A stretch of DNA of 64,000 bases from Gymnothorax reevesii. Taxonomy: Eukaryota > Chordata > Actinopteri > Anguilliformes > Muraenidae. A program made the position numbers and the translations under genes. Position 1 is the stretch's first letter. The number at the start of each line of letters is the position of its first letter. The DNA is taken from the NCBI GenBank assembly GCA_029721435.1, contig CM056577.1, forward strand, positions 112,776,219-112,840,218, in the 5' to 3' direction. The notes beneath the pieces were generated by a model, which searched no databases, was not told the origin of the DNA, and worked only from the letters and a program-made list of their open reading frames with translations. Below, one piece after another: positions 41,201 through 56,200 of the stretch.

Positions 41201-44200
41201 GTTTCTGGAAAGGTTGATTCTTGACCTTCTCAAGGAGGCATTTGATTAATGTAGAAACCATTTTCACATTTCACACAGTACCGGATCTTAAGGCATGAAC
41301 ATTGGATATGAGTGCAAGCACAAGAGGTTTAATGTATTTGCTGATGTAACAAAGGAATAGTGGGAGAGGTGTCCAGTTGCAAAGTGGGTATCATTTTCGG
41401 CCCAAGAGAAAGGCCTGACCTTTCTATACAGCTTCGTAATGGCATTGTGATGATAAGTCAAAATTCTTAAGGTGTGGTGAATAGCATATTGGGCGATTCT
41501 GTTACTGAAGTGAAAGTCTGGATCAAAGAGCCTTGTTCCCTGAATGAAATCTTCTATGCAGGAGGGTTAGGAGCAGCAGACGAGGAAGAATATTAAAAGA
41601 TTAGAAGCTTGGGCACTTTAATAATGAATTAAAAGCTGCAGTTGGCAAAAACAGAAAATATACACTCAAAAAAACTCAGGGAAGTAGAGTGGTCAGGAAC
41701 AGTTTGAACAGGATCAGAGGGGATGAGGCAAGCAGTGGTCAGAGGCAGGTCTGTGGTCAGTACTGGGAAGGAAATCCAAGGACAAAGGGCATGCTGGACT
41801 GTACACATTCTCGAACTCCAGGAGTTGGAGGAGCCACTCTGAATTCAGCTAGCACAGGGATGAATCCTGAATATATAGTTACTTGGTTTTTGTTCAGCTC
41901 AACTTTCACCAAAGACAAGATTCAGAGCTCTTTGTGGAACTGCTTTTAGACAACAATGAAAAGAAACAATCCAGCAAGAGAAAGACATAGTCTTTTGAGT
42001 GGGATTGGACATGCCAAATAAATAAATAAATAATGATGAATAAGGATGAAGAATAATGGTCTTCTCCACTGCTTCAGTCACAGCATTGAATGAATTTGAG
42101 ACCTGCTTCTTATCCAGACTAGTCATAGCACAGGCAATAAATTTAAGCATGAACTTTGTAATGGTCATAGTTAATAACTGAAAAAAACTTGAAGAATTAA
42201 GTGAGAGTTCACTTAATCTATTTCGTATCAACACACCCCATTTCACGGTTTACAATGGTTTACACAATGCAACTGTTCAGATGAAGATGTTACCTGTGTC
42301 GACACATCCTGTTTTTTTCTTTGAATGTTGGCCATACCCTTGGGTAAATTTCAGAAAATTCCCTTAGTGCAGTGGTTCTCAAATTCGGTCCTGGTGCCCC
42401 CCTGTGTATACTGGTTTTTGTTCCAGCCACAAATGCAATTCTAGGATTTTAAAAAGCTGTTACAGGGCACCCTGATGGCGCGCGAACCATAATGGCTGTG
42501 TCCTTCCTGCAGCGACCTGGGTTTGACTCCGGCTCAGGTCGTTTGCTGCATGTCTTCCCCCATTCTTCTCCCCAACCTTCCTGTCTCTCTACACTGTATA
42601 ACTGTCAAATAAAGGAAAAAAATTCCCAAAAAATAATCTTTAAATAAAAATAAAAGGTGTTACTTTGTCTTAATTAGCAGCATTCCATGTTTAGAGTAGT
42701 TATATACCATCTTAAGTCACATTTGGATGGACATATTCATTCTGCTATGAAGAATAAAAACCCTTGAACCCTTGAATAGCTTAATTTGTAATGCTAGGCT
42801 TTTCAGGTGAAAACATTTTTAAACAGATCAAATTAGACTCTGAGAAAATCAATTAGCTCCAAATTAGGTTTCTGAACACAGGTATTTTGAGTTTTTCCCA
42901 AATAACCTGCCTGAACCAAATATAATCAACAGAAAACACAACAGGTGTGACTCCATTGTTTGCGAATAAATTGTCGGGTTTTGCCACCATGTGTCTAGAG
43001 TTTCACCAATGAGGAACCTTTTGATTATTTATGTTGATTAAATGTTTGGTTAAATTGTTTCCCTCTGCCAATATTTACAATATATCTCAATGTGGATATT
43101 TGCATAAATGGACCTAATTAAAACAAATCAACTGCGTGTTAAAATCCTAAGATTGCAATTGTGGCTGGAACAAACACCAGCATTCACAGTGGGGACCGAA
43201 TTTGAAAACCACTGCCTTAGTGTGTCATGGCCGGGAACTTTGTCAAATGTACTATCGTTTACACACGTGGCCGTTGGAAATCTCCATTTCAGAACATATT
43301 TTTTGAACAAGTATCTTCCTATCTTGGCGGTATGACATCAATTTCAACAAATAATTTTTTAATTCATTAGGAAAATATATCAGCTACAATGTACATTGAT
43401 AAGCACATGATTATAATCATTGGTGACACTCTATGGGGCCCCAGAATGAGTGGCCCCTCCCAAAAACTAAAAAATGTTAAAAATATCATTTTTTGTTTAA
43501 AAGAAAATTGATTTTGCAGGTTTCTCCCTGTGGGGTGGTTAATCAATGCTGAAAATTATTTTGAAATTGGTGGTTTCGGCCAGAAAACGCCCTTAATGGG
43601 ACTCCACCTTTCCATACTCAAGAGCAATTTTGGTTAACTTGCTGCTATGATGGAAACAGAATTTTTTTTTGTAAAGGTTTATTATACTTAACTTCTGTAT
43701 GGATGCTGTTGACAAATATGGATATGCTGTTAGCAGATCAGGCTTGGATGAGGAGCTTTATTCGTACAATTGTTGGGCAACAGTGGTGGGACTTATCAAG
43801 TCCATGTTCTAAATAGTTTACGGGCATCGCTTACACATGAATATTCAAAATACATTTAGCGTCTACCAGCTATAATTTGGATAGCGCAACAGAGTGCATC
43901 AGTTGAGCAGTTCAATAGGCCTTGAATCTATGTCTGCGCAAGGGGTTTATTGCAGTTATAAGCATTAAGCAACAGTGAATTCATCTTTATGTAAAGTGTC
44001 TAGTACTCAATTACCGATGGTGTTCATATTTATCTGAGGTATTAAGTTATACATAAATGAGTGGTTTAATGTTTTTGAGTGTCAATTAGGGGATCTTTTG
44101 GGAATGTTTCCACTTTTCAATTAGGGTAACAAAGAGCCTTAATAAATGGTTTATTCTGCTCACATAATGTTTATTCAGTATTATGATGCATTTATTTACT

Positions 44201-47200
44201 GTGATCATTTTGAACCCTAGTTTAGCGGCCACAAAGAAAACGTGGAATAACCTGAAATGCGGGAAAACCGGCCACCAAATGTGTGACTTTGATCACATGA
44301 CTCTTGGTTGTCATGTGACCTTGTTTACAATTAAGTGGTTTCTCCATCTCAGTAAGCTGTGTTTCGGCATAGGTGGGGGTCACAACCACTTATATAATAC
44401 AGGATTCAAAGGGTTAATTAACTGATAGTTATTGCAACATTAACTATTGCTAATTAATGTACCCTTAGTACTGGCTGCAGAAGCAATGCTGGTATTCTTT
44501 TCATTCTGTCTGCGCGTGTCATCAGAGCGAACTTCAGTGAGGCAAGTCTGAAACCACTATTCATACAACTCTTACGAAAGAGGTTTTCACTACTTTTGAA
44601 GGTGTTTATATAACTGCCTGTGGTTCTGTTTTTGGACAATTCTTGTGGAAACAATAGCATCGCATCCTTCAAGATGCAGTCACAAAACATTACACGTGAG
44701 TTTTTGGGATAAAAAGGAAGGCTGAGTTTGAAGATGGGTCTTCTCTGGGTGCACACGCTCTCAAAAGGGTGGGGTCTGAGTAAGTGTTGTTCGAACACGT
44801 TATAATGAAGACTGCTATACTGAGAGCAATACCAGCATCAATACCTGTAGCAGCTGGTGCGATCCCAGATGGCGCCTAATTTCAAAGTGTTACCATTATT
44901 TCCATTTAATTATCTACTAGTTAAAACTGGCTATTGATTAAGACAGTGGCTACTTTTATGCCAGTCGTAAACATACTCCAATTAGCTATTCTTCTGAACT
45001 TCTGCATGCGCATGTATAAACGCAATGAACAGTCTTGTATTCCTAATATGGAATGCAGGAGGGAAGATGCCTGGCTGCAGGGTGTAACCCTAACTCTAAC
45101 ACTACTGTGCATGCCCACTGATGTAAAAATAGTGACTTCTATTTTTTAAATCGTTAAAATTCTTCTCACCATGTATCAGAGATAATCACTGGGCATGAAC
45201 AGTAAAATGCAACAGTAGATGACTGTGATCATTGTGGACTCAAAAGACTAAATGAACGCAAATGTAGCTCGTCTACACTTTGAATAATCTTATGGCTTAC
45301 ATGTGAACAAAGCTTTCCTCAAGAAATTTGACACGTTTCTTTATTTTCTAACCTGGCTTATCATTACATTTTATTTGCCTTTATCGTACTCCAGTGATCT
45401 TCAGATGGGTCACGCTGTTCTCCCAGGGAATCCCCAGCAACTCCTTTGCATTGAAGCCTTGTTCTTTGCTTTGCACTTGCACAAATAGACAATATTTGAT
45501 CTTGTTTTTATTATGCCCATGTTTAAAAATATTTAAATCTTCAAGGTGGCTATATGTCAGAAACAGATGTGAGGAAATCATGTTTGCTTGGGGAACTTTA
45601 TTGATTGAATAATGGAGCAAAAATGAAATGAGCTTATGACAATTTAAAAAATTCAACGTGAATAAAAATGATCAGCAAAATAAGAAAGAAGACACACTTT
45701 GATCAAACACTGAGTTTTTCGAGGGTAGATAGTACAGTTATTTGCTAATATCTACACTTTAAATATGACAGTATAATCTTCAGGGAAACAGCACCAGTCA
45801 AAGTTAGCTTCATCAACTCAGAACATCTGAGCCTCCCTCAGCGTTTTCCTGTATGGGATGAAAAATATGAATTTTAAGGGAATTTCAAGCATAGAGGACA
45901 GGTATATAGATTTGGCTTCATCTTTCCTTCACTATTCAACATCTGCATGCAGGCAGTGAACAAAATGGAAATAGATTTTTGGATTTCGCTCACTGTCGCA
46001 GATAGCTCAATACTGCCTCCATCTGGCTCAGGACAGAGCGCGCACTGAACAATCGACAGTATTGAATTGCTTACAGTTGCTTTAGAACATAGACAGAGGT
46101 GGAGCTTCACATCTAGTTTGTGTGGAAAAACCTGTGTATTGGACAGGAAGAAGTACTAAAGAGTAGATAACTATAACCATCTAGAATTGATTCAGTGGAA
46201 CTCCTTGTGATGGAAAATACAGAAAATGTGTAAACGTTTTGCAATAAATGATAACTCTTTCCTGAATATGAATGACTTTGGTTATGTTTTATCATTGCTT
46301 AACTTTTTTCATACCCCAGCTAGGAAAATGGACTAATGTTTTCTTTATGACACACATTGATGGGTCATGCTTTTATATGTGCTTGTGAAACACAGCTTAT
46401 AAGCCTTAAACTTCAGTATGTAATGAGGAAACTGAAAGATTTGGATCCATTGCTTCAGACCTTCATCTGAACCTGGGGTCTCATCTGAAAAATATTTAAA
46501 AAATAAATAAATACAATAAGCTTTATTCAATCTCTCATCATTTGTTAATTAAAAAATATGCATCACTCTGGCACATAGCTATGTCTTGATTGCTGATCAA
46601 AGAATGTTCTGGTATATCCAGTCATGAAACAGTGCATTCCAGAGATCAATGGCATCGATTTTACATTATTCTTTATAATGTCACACCATGTGCAAATTTA
46701 CTGACAAGTATGTGGCAATATCTTACCGTCTTGCTCTTCAATACTGTTTTTAGCGACATCTGGAAAAAATAAAAATGAACAATTAACAATTGCATGTATA
46801 TCATTAAATAATAATGAGATCAGACATAAGAAAGCAGAATCACTTGAAAAATGAAAACAAAATACAATACTATTGAATAATAAATGAAATCACATGCCAG
46901 CCATTTTTGGCACATTTTGTCTTTTTGGCTGCCATAAGGCATACTGTATCTAAGGTAAAACCCCTGGATTATGAATAAAAACTATTAATTTTGAATTATT
47001 TTTGAATCAGCTGCAGTGAGATACTACCATTTTTTTTTGTTTTCAGAAACAAATTTTGGGAACTGCACTTACCTGAGATCCCATTCACATCACTGCCAGG
47101 TTGATGGCCATCTGAGAAACCAAACATACAGATCAATATCATTTGTTTAGAAGACTGATTAATTCACTTTTTTGGTCTGCATATTCAGCTAACTAATTGA

Positions 47201-50200
47201 TTTTCCGGTTGGGTTGCTGAAAATGGCTAGTTTACAATGTTGAGTAATGCCAGCACACTGTATATAATCTCTCTTAGCGCTGAAACTGGAGCGCAGACCT
47301 TCTTCTCTTTCGAACAAACATGGCTTCAGCCCCTTTGATTTCATTTTAAATATCTGGAACAGACCCTTAAGAATGTCCTGCTGGACTGCGTCCAAATCCA
47401 TTCTCGATTCTCAGTACGAAATGAAAACTCACCTCTATGATCAGCTTCAGCACTTGTAACACTTGCACCTAAAATGAGCATCACAAAATATGTTTTGCTT
47501 TGTGGGTCATTAATAGGAACAATTCCACAAAATATTTTATTTTTTAACCCAGCCCTTAATGCTGGCAGTAACTTCAGGTATGTCCTCCAGAGAACTTGAC
47601 CAGTAGTCACTCAGAACTCGTTGATTATTATCCACTGTAAGCACAGCAAAATCATGCAATTTTTGCATTATATCAGCATCTTTGTAACCACTCTGCGCAG
47701 ATGTAGAGGCTGGCAGACATGGAGCTGTTCTATTTATGCACACAGTTACACTATTCTGTCACTAGATGGCACACCCTGATCAGTTATTGAATATTCACTA
47801 GCAAGCTGAGCTTGCACGGTTTAGTATATGGATGAGTTCAGTCCCGTCCCTGTTTCCCAGGAGTTTCATGAGTGAAACTCCTCAATTAAGCCTGATGTGC
47901 AAAGGCTCAGTATACTTGCACATAGTATCTATCCCGCAGTTCAAAAAAGGCAGGATGTAGAAAATTCTGGAAAGATTTCCTATGATGCCCAGACCTCACT
48001 CATTGGTCCTACATATTGTCAAATGCTGATATTGCCCATTGAAAATGTTGAAGGCTCGTACGACCTACTTTAGTCCAACCTGTTGCTGTCGCTGTTGCTG
48101 ACGCGCTTTTCGTACAGTCAGGTCGAACAGCAGAGGTAACGTAAAATACTGCCTTTTCTGTGTCCGTGAACAGATATCTTCTCAATTAATGATATCATTC
48201 GCAGCAAGGTATTCAATGTGAGTATTGTTCTGAGAGATTATAGTTGGGCATACCAATATGGCGGCACGGTTACTTCAAAATTGTGATGTCATCTGCTATC
48301 CAGTTATTCTATATAGAGCAGTGGTTGTCACCGGATTTAAGCCAAGTCTCAGTTGAAAGAAATAAATTCAGATTAAGAGATACTATAAAATCAGTTCAGT
48401 TAAGGTTTTTTTATCTAAAGATCTAACATTCAAGAGAGTCATTTTAACTGAAAAAACACATTATTCCCTACCATGGATTTACAAGTAAATTCCTCCATCG
48501 ACAAATTCAGCGCTCACTTATATCCAACTTATATCCAACTACGTACTCTCATTGATTAGCCAGTCTTTCAATTGCTTACTTAGGCTCATCTGCATAAACC
48601 CCAGTTATAGTTCGCGCCCACATGAAACTTCCCCGTAATGATCTATTGATTGATCGGTTTCTTATCCAATTTCAGAGAGAATAAACTTTCCACAGTAACT
48701 GAAAGACATTGGATCATCAGGAAAGTATTTAAATCCTTGCATAGCTGCAGTTAGGTTGTATTCTCTTAATGTTGCGATCGCACAAAAAAAAAAAGACTTC
48801 CAAAAGTGGCCTGAGGTGCTTTCTTACATTTACGACATTTAAAGGTCCCCTAATATGTCACCAGGTACACAGCTAATTAGTTATTACAAGCCATTTCAAA
48901 GTCTTTTCCCTCTTGGCATCACATGGGGAAGTAACCAACCAGAGGCAAGAACTGATCACCTTTAGCCAAATAGTCAATCAGATTTCATTATTCTGGGTGG
49001 TCACTCCCCTTGTGATGTCAGGAAGGGGAGATTTTTAACTGGCTTATAATGGCTAATTAGCTGTGCACCTGGTGGCATGATAGGGGACATGTAAATGAGA
49101 TAAGGACTTAGTCAATGGGAATTATTCCGCATGAAACAGGACTGGAGGGTTCCTTCTATCGAATAGATCTTTGTCACCGGGAGGAATACAATGAAGAAAG
49201 GTTTTTGTTCATTTTATGAAGTACAATTTTATATATATATTTTTTTTATTTATGGCTAGCTGGCTTGCTGTTTTTTATTCTCAGTTTTGCATAGCCATGA
49301 TGATCACAGAGCTTGTTTGCCACGTTGGGTAGTAAGAGTAACCGTTGGTCTTTGCTAATAATACTGCATGTGATGGCACTTTGCTCAATGTGGCTCTTTG
49401 TCTCGTTGAATTTACATTGTATTCAACAGGTTTTGGCTCATTTAGAATGCAAACAGCTCAAGCACTTCGGTAGACCCCCAATAATGTTTGTTACACCATT
49501 TTGTTTGATGAAGTGTAGCATATTGCCTGCTTTGTCCTGATAGTGAAATGTTTGTTCTGTTTTAATAAGGTATATTTCAGATATTACTGAGTTTGTGAGT
49601 TATACATTTTCCTTATAAGGTGTGGAAAGTGTTTATATAAGGTTGCGAGCACAGAAGTGGGAACTGTTAGCATTTCATTGCAGGCTGAGTGTTCTGACTG
49701 TTAGATAAGCAGTTCCTCCAATGAGTATGTGTGCTGGCTGGTGGGACTCTGAAGAACAATGGACAAAATTCCAAACCTTATCATGGAGAAAAGGCATGTT
49801 TTGGGTTTGGAGAGGTTACTAGTGACCACTGATGTCCAACTGCACCTAAATTGATAAACTCATACTAAATTCATGTATGATTATTTTATGATTTGACAGT
49901 GCGCCATTTTAGGGATCTGAGCATTTGGGGAGCCACCTAGAGAAAGGTGTTATTTGGCTCCTAAAGAGTAGATGATTTAGAATTTTTTATGCTCAGATGA
50001 AGCATGCTAGTGGTCAAGGTGTTTAGGATCCCAGAAATATATAGTTGTAACCCCCAGTCATTTTCCAATTCTCAGTATCTTTATTATACAACTTCAATGC
50101 TGAATTTTCATGAAAATGTTTTTTAATGTTTGTAGCCATTTTTCCCGACCACAATAAACCAATATCTGATGTAATTCTAAATGCTACGAGTGCCTTGACT

Positions 50201-53200
50201 CAGTTGAGGCATTCTCTTTCTCTCTGTGAAGCTGCAATCTTGAGTCATAAAGCCTTTAATTAGGTAACACATAAATAGCCAGATTTGGCTTCTGTACAAA
50301 AAAGTTAAGCTTTGTATTATTTATTTTGTGGTAAACAGGTAGAAAAAAATTGTTTTGATGAAAGCTATTTTAAAACAAATTTTTTCCAAAAAAAAAAATC
50401 AATCACAAGCTGAGGATTTCTATTCCATCATGCACCACTGTGGCCTCACAACAAGAGGGACATGAGTTTGAATTTGGCCTGGGGCCTTTTTCAGTGGAGT
50501 CTGCATGTTCTCCCTCTATTTGCATGGGTACCCCCATTTCCTCCCGCAGCTCAAAAACATGCATGCTAGATCAACTGGAGATTGGCCACTGTTGTGCGTG
50601 TGTGTGAATGGTGTGTGGGCCCTGCAATGGATTGGCGAGCTGTCCAGGCTGTGCCCCTGCCTTTCGCCTATAGTCAGCTGGGATAGGCTCCTGCTCCCTT
50701 GGGGCTCCAGTGAGGAAGAGGCATTTCAGATAGATCGCGGGGAGCACGCAGCATTCCCTCACACACTTATACCTATGAGACATTTTACTGTCTCCAGTTA
50801 GCCTGACATACATGAATTGGACTGTGGGAAGAAGCTGATGTACCAGGAGAAAACCTGCATGAACACAAGGAAACATGCAGACTCCACACAGAAAGCCTCC
50901 GTGCTTGATTTGTACCCACAGCCTTCTTAATTCTTAGTCTGTCTTTTGAATTCAATGGAATCCTTGACTGAAAAATAACTATTAGACATCATTCTCACCC
51001 TCATTTCCTCCATTGTAATACTGAGGTTCGTCTGTGCAAAAAATAAAGACAGAAAATTCAAGTATTTTACATGTTATCCATATACTTCACTGTTATTTCT
51101 ATGTTTGTCTGTTTAAAATCATAATGAGGGAAGCATTTTGGTCCTCATTCTTATTCTTATCTGACTCGTGACAACTGATTGCATTATTTCAGTCAACCAC
51201 AAGATGGCGAGAGAGAAGCAAATCTTCCGCACGTGAGAGGCCTGAATATCAGTTAAATAAGTTCTTCATTTTTGATGAGTGCAATGCATGGGATTGTTGA
51301 GAATGAAAGCTTAATACTTGCAGAGTATTAAAACATGTAGCGATGTGTGAGTGTGATTCACAGATTACAAGGCTGACCAATGGTTTTCTGACCAAATTTC
51401 TCAGAGCTTTTCATGATTGTGTGCCACCCATTTATGAAAAAGGAAGGTTTATGTCATTGTGTGGATTCCTTCTTCTCAAATCATGGTCCTCTAAGGCCAG
51501 AAACTGCTGGTTTTCAGATCTTTCTTTACTTTGGAGTCAGGCGCCAAACCAGCCTGGCCAATCAGCAGTGCAAATTATTATATCCCCGAAATACGAGTGT
51601 CGGGGATTTCATAGTTTTGCCCCACCCACCGCCTCCGCCGAGTGCACCACTGCTGCGTCCCAAAATACTTCATTATATACTATATCGACTTACTTTTGGC
51701 ATTTGGGAAGATATGGTAGAGAGAATGAACTGATTAGATTTTCGGCAAGTATGCTCTCCTAGGTTTGCCACCAGGCGGTGCTATATATTTAAAAAAATCC
51801 GTTTTTTTAACCATATCTCTGGAACAATTATCTACAGACCTCAAATTTGCCTCATATTGCAGGTCTAGTAAAGGGGAATCTCATAAAGGGGGCTTCGAGG
51901 ATTGGGGAATTTCGGGAATATATCCCTTGTTGTCGGCTGCCGACAGCGTAGGCCTAGTTTTTTAATTAAAAACCACGGAGGAATGAAAACAAGGGACAGA
52001 ATTAAGGATCTCTAGTGTCGACCAATGAGATTAACAAAAAGGCACAGAGCTGCAATGTATATGGTGCATTAAATTCAATGCTTTTTGGAGTGTGTGCCCC
52101 GCGACAGATTTTCAATCTTGAAATGACATTAAATCATCATTAAACTCACAAGGCAAATTCATTTTGTAAATGACCATAAACAAGGTATCTTGTGAGTTAT
52201 TGACCACACTGCTTTAAAGGGCTAGAAAACCAGGTATTTTATCACACTTACTCACTCTGTTTACATGTGGCTGGCTATTTTCATCAACGAAACATTTCAC
52301 CGTCTCCATTTTCAAAAATAATATGCACACGTATCAGTTTTCAGAAAAGTTTTTGTTTACATGTACCCATGTGCCGTCAAGAGCATGCTAAACCTGTAGG
52401 TGGCAGTGTAACGAGAAGCTCAAGCCCAAATTAGACATAAACACAGGGAAATGTCTCCGTTTGTCAAAATAACCATTTACATGTAAACGGGACCACTAAT
52501 GCTTTCACAAGGGGCAGATAATTTAATCATTTATACAATTTGAAAGAGGCAGATGCTCAAATAAAGGGCACCGTAGCAACTGACTTTTAAATTGTGCCCT
52601 GACATATTTTTTCTGCACTATTGTACTCACCATTAGGTTGATCAGAGGAAATGGAGTTCATGCTTTCTGTGAAAATAATGAAAGTGGCACATTGTAATTA
52701 CCTTAAAGGGTATCCATGGTTCCTTTTGCATTATATATTTCACATGCAAATTCTATGACTCAGGAAAGGCAATTACCTGTGGGCACTTCATCAGAGGTCG
52801 AGTCATGGCCTGTGAGAGTGAAAGGTGTATTGATGACTGCATTAAATTGGAAAACATTGGAGAAATATTTCTCTTGGATATTCAAGCTTCAATGGCTCAC
52901 AATTAAGAACTCCTCTCCTTTGAGTAATTAGTAGCGATTAGCGACCATCAGAATGTTCATTGTGGAACTTTCCTGTGCTATTACACCTGGAATGTCTTTG
53001 TGAACTGTTGTTGGTATACTGTGATCCTTCAGCAGAAGAGCATGTGATCTGAGGGTCATTCAGAAGAGCTAGTGCTGCCTAGCTGAAAGTCTACAACATG
53101 CCCAGCTCTGGGGTGTGAGATCAGTAGATCAGAAGCTTCACTAAAACTGAACGCCAGCTTCCCCACTACCCCAGTGAGGAGGCAATGTTACAGATAATGG

Positions 53201-56200
53201 ATGGCTGGACGAATCATCATCATAGTTAAACCTACCTGTTGACATGGCTTGAGCTCCCCCATCTGAAATATGGAATTGACAATTGAGCCATGAGAACAAT
53301 TCTCATTCCATTTTTAGCATTTGTGCTGTGACTTCATTATTCAGTAATGAGATTAAGTTGTAAAAGTTTTTATCATGACTGCCTCCAACTTTACTCGTGA
53401 GATGTCAAATAATGGCGTTCTTATGTGGAATTCAATGTGCTGTAATTGAACTATAGCTTCTCCATAGCGGAAGACAAAGATAAATGAGGGCTTTAAGGTG
53501 AAGTCACCCCAGCAGTCTCGCTCTCTCCATATTACGTCTTAGTGGGCTTGCTATTTTCACTGGAAGGAGGGATGATTGTGAGAGAGCAGTGGCTCTGTTG
53601 CTTTACGTAATCCATAGCCAGTATCATGTTGTTTTATGCTAACAGCTTCATTCTAGTGTGATGCAAAAGTATTGTTCAGTAACTGTGGTATTGTTGCTTT
53701 AGAAATGTCAATCAGATCCCTGTGGACTGATTCAGTTCACTCCCAAGTCCCTCCCCCCATATCACATTCTAAATCACCTCAGAACACTCACCTGCATCAA
53801 GGTCTCCCTTCACCAGGAGAACTGCCAGGGAGCAGAGGAGGAGAATATCCCTGAGAAAAGAAGTTGGAAAATTAATGTTCTGTAAATAGAGAGGTACGGA
53901 CTCTCGTCTTCAGTATTCATCTCTCCCCTGCTCCCCTCGCCTTCTAACTTTCAATAAGTTACGATCCATTTGAATAATGATTGTAGGTATGCTTGTTTTT
54001 ATTATACTAATTGTATGTTATCGGCTTTGAATGTTTTATCAATGCTTTTGTTTCTCATGTTAACTTACAGGCCCAAGTCTTTGTAATATGGTCAAGACTG
54101 GCACTGAGAATAATACTTGTGTTTATGGTTTTAAACTATTTAATGCCTGCTGATGTAATCGGAGTTGTACACCCCTGTGGAAAAGACCTTCTTCTGAATT
54201 TTAATAATGTTATGTATTTTGATATGCAAAGAGAAGTTGAAATTTTAACATTGTGTGGAGCATTTATCGTCATGATCTATGACAGGCCCAGTGCCACACT
54301 GCAAATTAAAACTGGCTCTCAGCTCACATTCTCGCCCGAGTCATGGTTCAGTAAATCAAAAAAGAGAGGAACCTGCTTCTCAGCTTGCAGAGTTTCCAAG
54401 AGAGAGGGCTGACATTGTCAAGCATTTGTTTGTGATGAACTGATATTATCCTCATGTAAATCCCTTCTGTCCCCTCCCATGAAGCACCTTGTGCCTATTA
54501 GAAGTAATGTCTCCTTTGATTGATTTGAATCTTGCGTGTTTTCCTGATCCCGACTGTTTCTCATCTCATAGTTACCCCTCCTCACGTGTATGCGACGTAT
54601 AGCCCCCCCCCCCCTCGCAAGTTGCTGGATTGTCACTTGCTAAATGCACTTTAGTACTCGTCAGTATTTGTTAGTAAAACTCTGTCTTTTGAAAATAAAA
54701 CGCAATTGTTAATGATAGTGATATGTGGAAGTACTTTGTACAACTCCTTGTTTAAGTTAATAGAAACAAGGTCCTAACCCTTTCTTACAGACTACAGACA
54801 GGATTGGGACTGCGCTCCTGCCAGAGGTCTGCATGGCCAAAAAAGATAATTATCCACTGCTGCTCCACAACTGCCAATTGCTATACACATCCACACCGCA
54901 TCCACATCGTACTATCCAAATACATTCACAGCCATACCGCAGCTGCAAGAGTTAAATCCACAGCTGCATCCACATATGCATTGCGGAAATTATATTGTTC
55001 CACGTGCGCAGAATGGCAGCGCGCGCAAGAAAGTTTCAGCTTCTCGAGCGCTGGTGGGTCCTGCAAATTCACAAATCTCTCGCGAAGTTCACTCCTGCTC
55101 GAGTGGGAGGGCATGGATGCTCACGCAGGTTATACCTCCTCGCCCCAAATTGATTTCTGCTCACGCAGGACACTGACTTTTGACAATTTTGGGCGGAAAC
55201 CAAGGGAGGCACCGGCCCTCTTATGATTGGTCACTTTCAAGGCGATCACACCCACATGACCTCCTTTAACCACACTAGCAGCTTCTGTTAACTGAACAAC
55301 ACAGATAGTTTGACCACAAACATGTAATTTCATAGCTATTCACAACTGAGTTGTGGCAACAAGTTTGGTGTTGAAGACTACTGAGGTTTAGAAAACTGTC
55401 AATAAAGGAGGATTAACTTAACGGCTTGCATCCCGATAATGCCATGGCGGCTAGACTTCTACAGTATGTATGCGATTGCATATCATTTTTTAGATTTATA
55501 CGGCCAACTAGCTAGCTAGCTAACGTTAGCTATGGAAAATCTTCTGAAATAATCAATGTATTTCAGCAATATGATTTTGTTTTTGCCCTATGGTTACTAG
55601 CTTGGCCTTATCTGTGATTGGCGGGAACTAATCTGATGTGTTTAGTGGCACCTTCTTGCATTCCATAGCCCAGACCCAATGCTCAAAGTTATTATAAACC
55701 CCTCCTGCAGTGTTACACCTAGACGTTTGTCAGATATGTCGACCTTGTTCAGGTACCTCCTGGCAGCATCCAGAACCATTTTGATTCTGTTAGGTTTTTG
55801 TGCATATCAGCAGCGCTGATAAAATGTTTTCTTTTCTGGGCAGATATTTTGATCATCTCCTTTATCCTCGTTGTTGATCTTTTAGTACAACCACCATCTC
55901 ATTGCTTCCCTCCATTCCCTCCGCAGCCTCAGCGAGAATCCATTTTCTGCGCTCAATTTTTTCACTTTCCCTTCCTTAATTCTTTTTGGACACACAGCTG
56001 ATCCTGTATGATGATTTCCCCTATAAAGCAGGCATGCTGCTTGCACTTTCGAAACTTTGCAATATTCCACATTGCAGTTGTCCTTACCACACCGCCCACA
56101 TCTTCTGACTCTTCTAGATATTGCAACATGATTTTTTTTCTTGACAACTAAAGCGTCTGAGAGGAGATCTCTCATATGGCTGCACTCTGTAACACACACT

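Noticed and set aside
42271..42285. 15-nt phase-compatible segment on the minus strand (GCVDT)
   Set aside because: The acceptor is preceded by a purine run rather than pyrimidines; likely chance.
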